From: Ficedula albicollis
Taxonomy: Eukaryota > Chordata > Aves > Passeriformes > Muscicapidae
Length of the DNA: 64,000 nt
Direction: 5' to 3'
Assembly: GCF_000247815.1 (NCBI RefSeq)
Contig: NC_021700.1
Location: forward strand, 19,060,885 to 19,124,884
The position numbers and the translations under genes were made by a program. The notes under the pieces were generated by a model. The model did not search any database. It worked only from the letters and a program-made list of their open reading frames with translations, and was not told the DNA's origin. This document shows positions 63,591 through 64,000 of this stretch, one piece after another; within the stretch, counting starts at the first letter, position 1, and each line of letters starts with the position of its first letter.

Positions 63591-64000
63591 ATCCACATTT
63601 GCATGCCCCAATAACAGACCTTCATGCTGATCAGCCGGACGAGGACATGAGATGCAAACAGAGCTGTTTGGGCTTGCCTTGAGTGCCAAGTGGTTCTAGC
63701 TGTGCTGATATGTGTGGCCATGGCCATAATCGTGCGCTTATCAGTGCTGCACCCCGAGTGCCTGTGGGCAAGGCGTGCTCAAGCTGCATCCAGGCAGGCC
63801 CTGATAACGCCAACCTGCAGCACCTCACTTCTACCAGGCACTGCTGAAGACACAAAAACCAAGATCATCTGCAAAACTGTACAAGTTGTTACACTGTAAA
63901 CCTTTAAAGCAAAAAAAAAACGTTACACCCCATAAAGCTGGAAGGACAATTCAAAAGAGAAACCACTACATTGTTTCAAGACCAAAAATCAGGACAAGTG

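Larger units (their letters stand above)
62821..63905 (+). other. G+C-richer segment, possible retroviral LTR or promoter region
   Basis: This is the most G+C-rich stretch in the window. Several features suit a plus-strand retroviral LTR: a run ending 'tttgtcagactgtgccctg', 'caaatccccagaccctgttc', and an ATTAAA signal at 63180-63185 followed by 'ctgcacatcc', then a G+C-rich section resembling R-U5. I do not see convincing TG...CA ends, a primer-binding site or internal retroviral genes, so the assignment is tentative. Overlapping short open frames in several phases reflect base composition. A promoter-proximal region is the main alternative. Confidence 0.35.

Noticed and set aside
1..64000. 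CRISPR array, operon or other prokaryote-type system
   Set aside because: No spaced direct-repeat array, no ribosome-binding-site-led gene series and no dense coding; CR1 and ERV content point to a bird genome.

Overview
The window looks like a gene-poor stretch of a bird nuclear chromosome, most likely from a neoavian or passerine species. The evidence is the repeat content. There are several copies of the avian CR1 non-LTR retrotransposon, recognised from the characteristic 3' part and the terminal ATTCTATG-like repeats. There are also two endogenous-retrovirus LTRs of types I recognise from bird genomes. Background sequence is AT-rich, and stop codons are dense in all frames. I found no protein-coding gene, rRNA, tRNA or CRISPR array that I can support. 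The longest open frames are either artefacts of a simple repeat (5.6-6.8 kb) or short frames without a recognisable domain.

Layout: 1-345 is the 3' part of a CR1 copy cut by the window edge. 346-5.8 kb is unique sequence with a small CR1 tail at 4.7 kb. 5.9-6.65 kb is a perfect 8-bp satellite-like array of about 90 units. 6.7-15.2 kb is unique sequence holding a (GT)n tract, an 11-bp-arm inverted repeat at 8.5 kb, an antisense CR1 remnant at 10.9-11.1 kb and nested small tandem duplications at 11.2-11.5 kb. At 15.18-15.30 kb lies an extreme purine tract, A17-G82-A16. 15.69-16.27 kb is a degraded LTR with an internal 59-bp duplication. 17.15-17.8 kb is an old antisense CR1 with an internal 50-bp duplication. 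17.8-25.5 kb is mostly unique sequence, with a (TCATA)12 tract at 21.8 kb.

25.5-26.5 kb is a 475-bp direct tandem duplication. 29.36-29.96 kb is a solo LTR with TG...CA ends and a perfect 5-bp target-site duplication. 30-43.5 kb is long, featureless AT-rich sequence. 43.5-43.9 kb and 46.8-47.1 kb are two further CR1 copies. 44.7-45.97 kb is a second large tandem duplication (period 632 bp) and 54.0-55.9 kb a third (period 971 bp). All three large duplications have copies that differ at only one or two positions. 52.8-53.05 kb is a small CpG-rich island. 62.8-63.9 kb is distinctly richer in G+C and may be another retroviral LTR or a promoter-proximal region.

No genes act together here. The main interest is structural: an unusually long perfect octanucleotide array, a symmetric poly-purine/poly-G tract, and direct tandem duplications from 27 bp to 971 bp. 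The large ones are either very young or products of haplotype-overlap errors in assembly.
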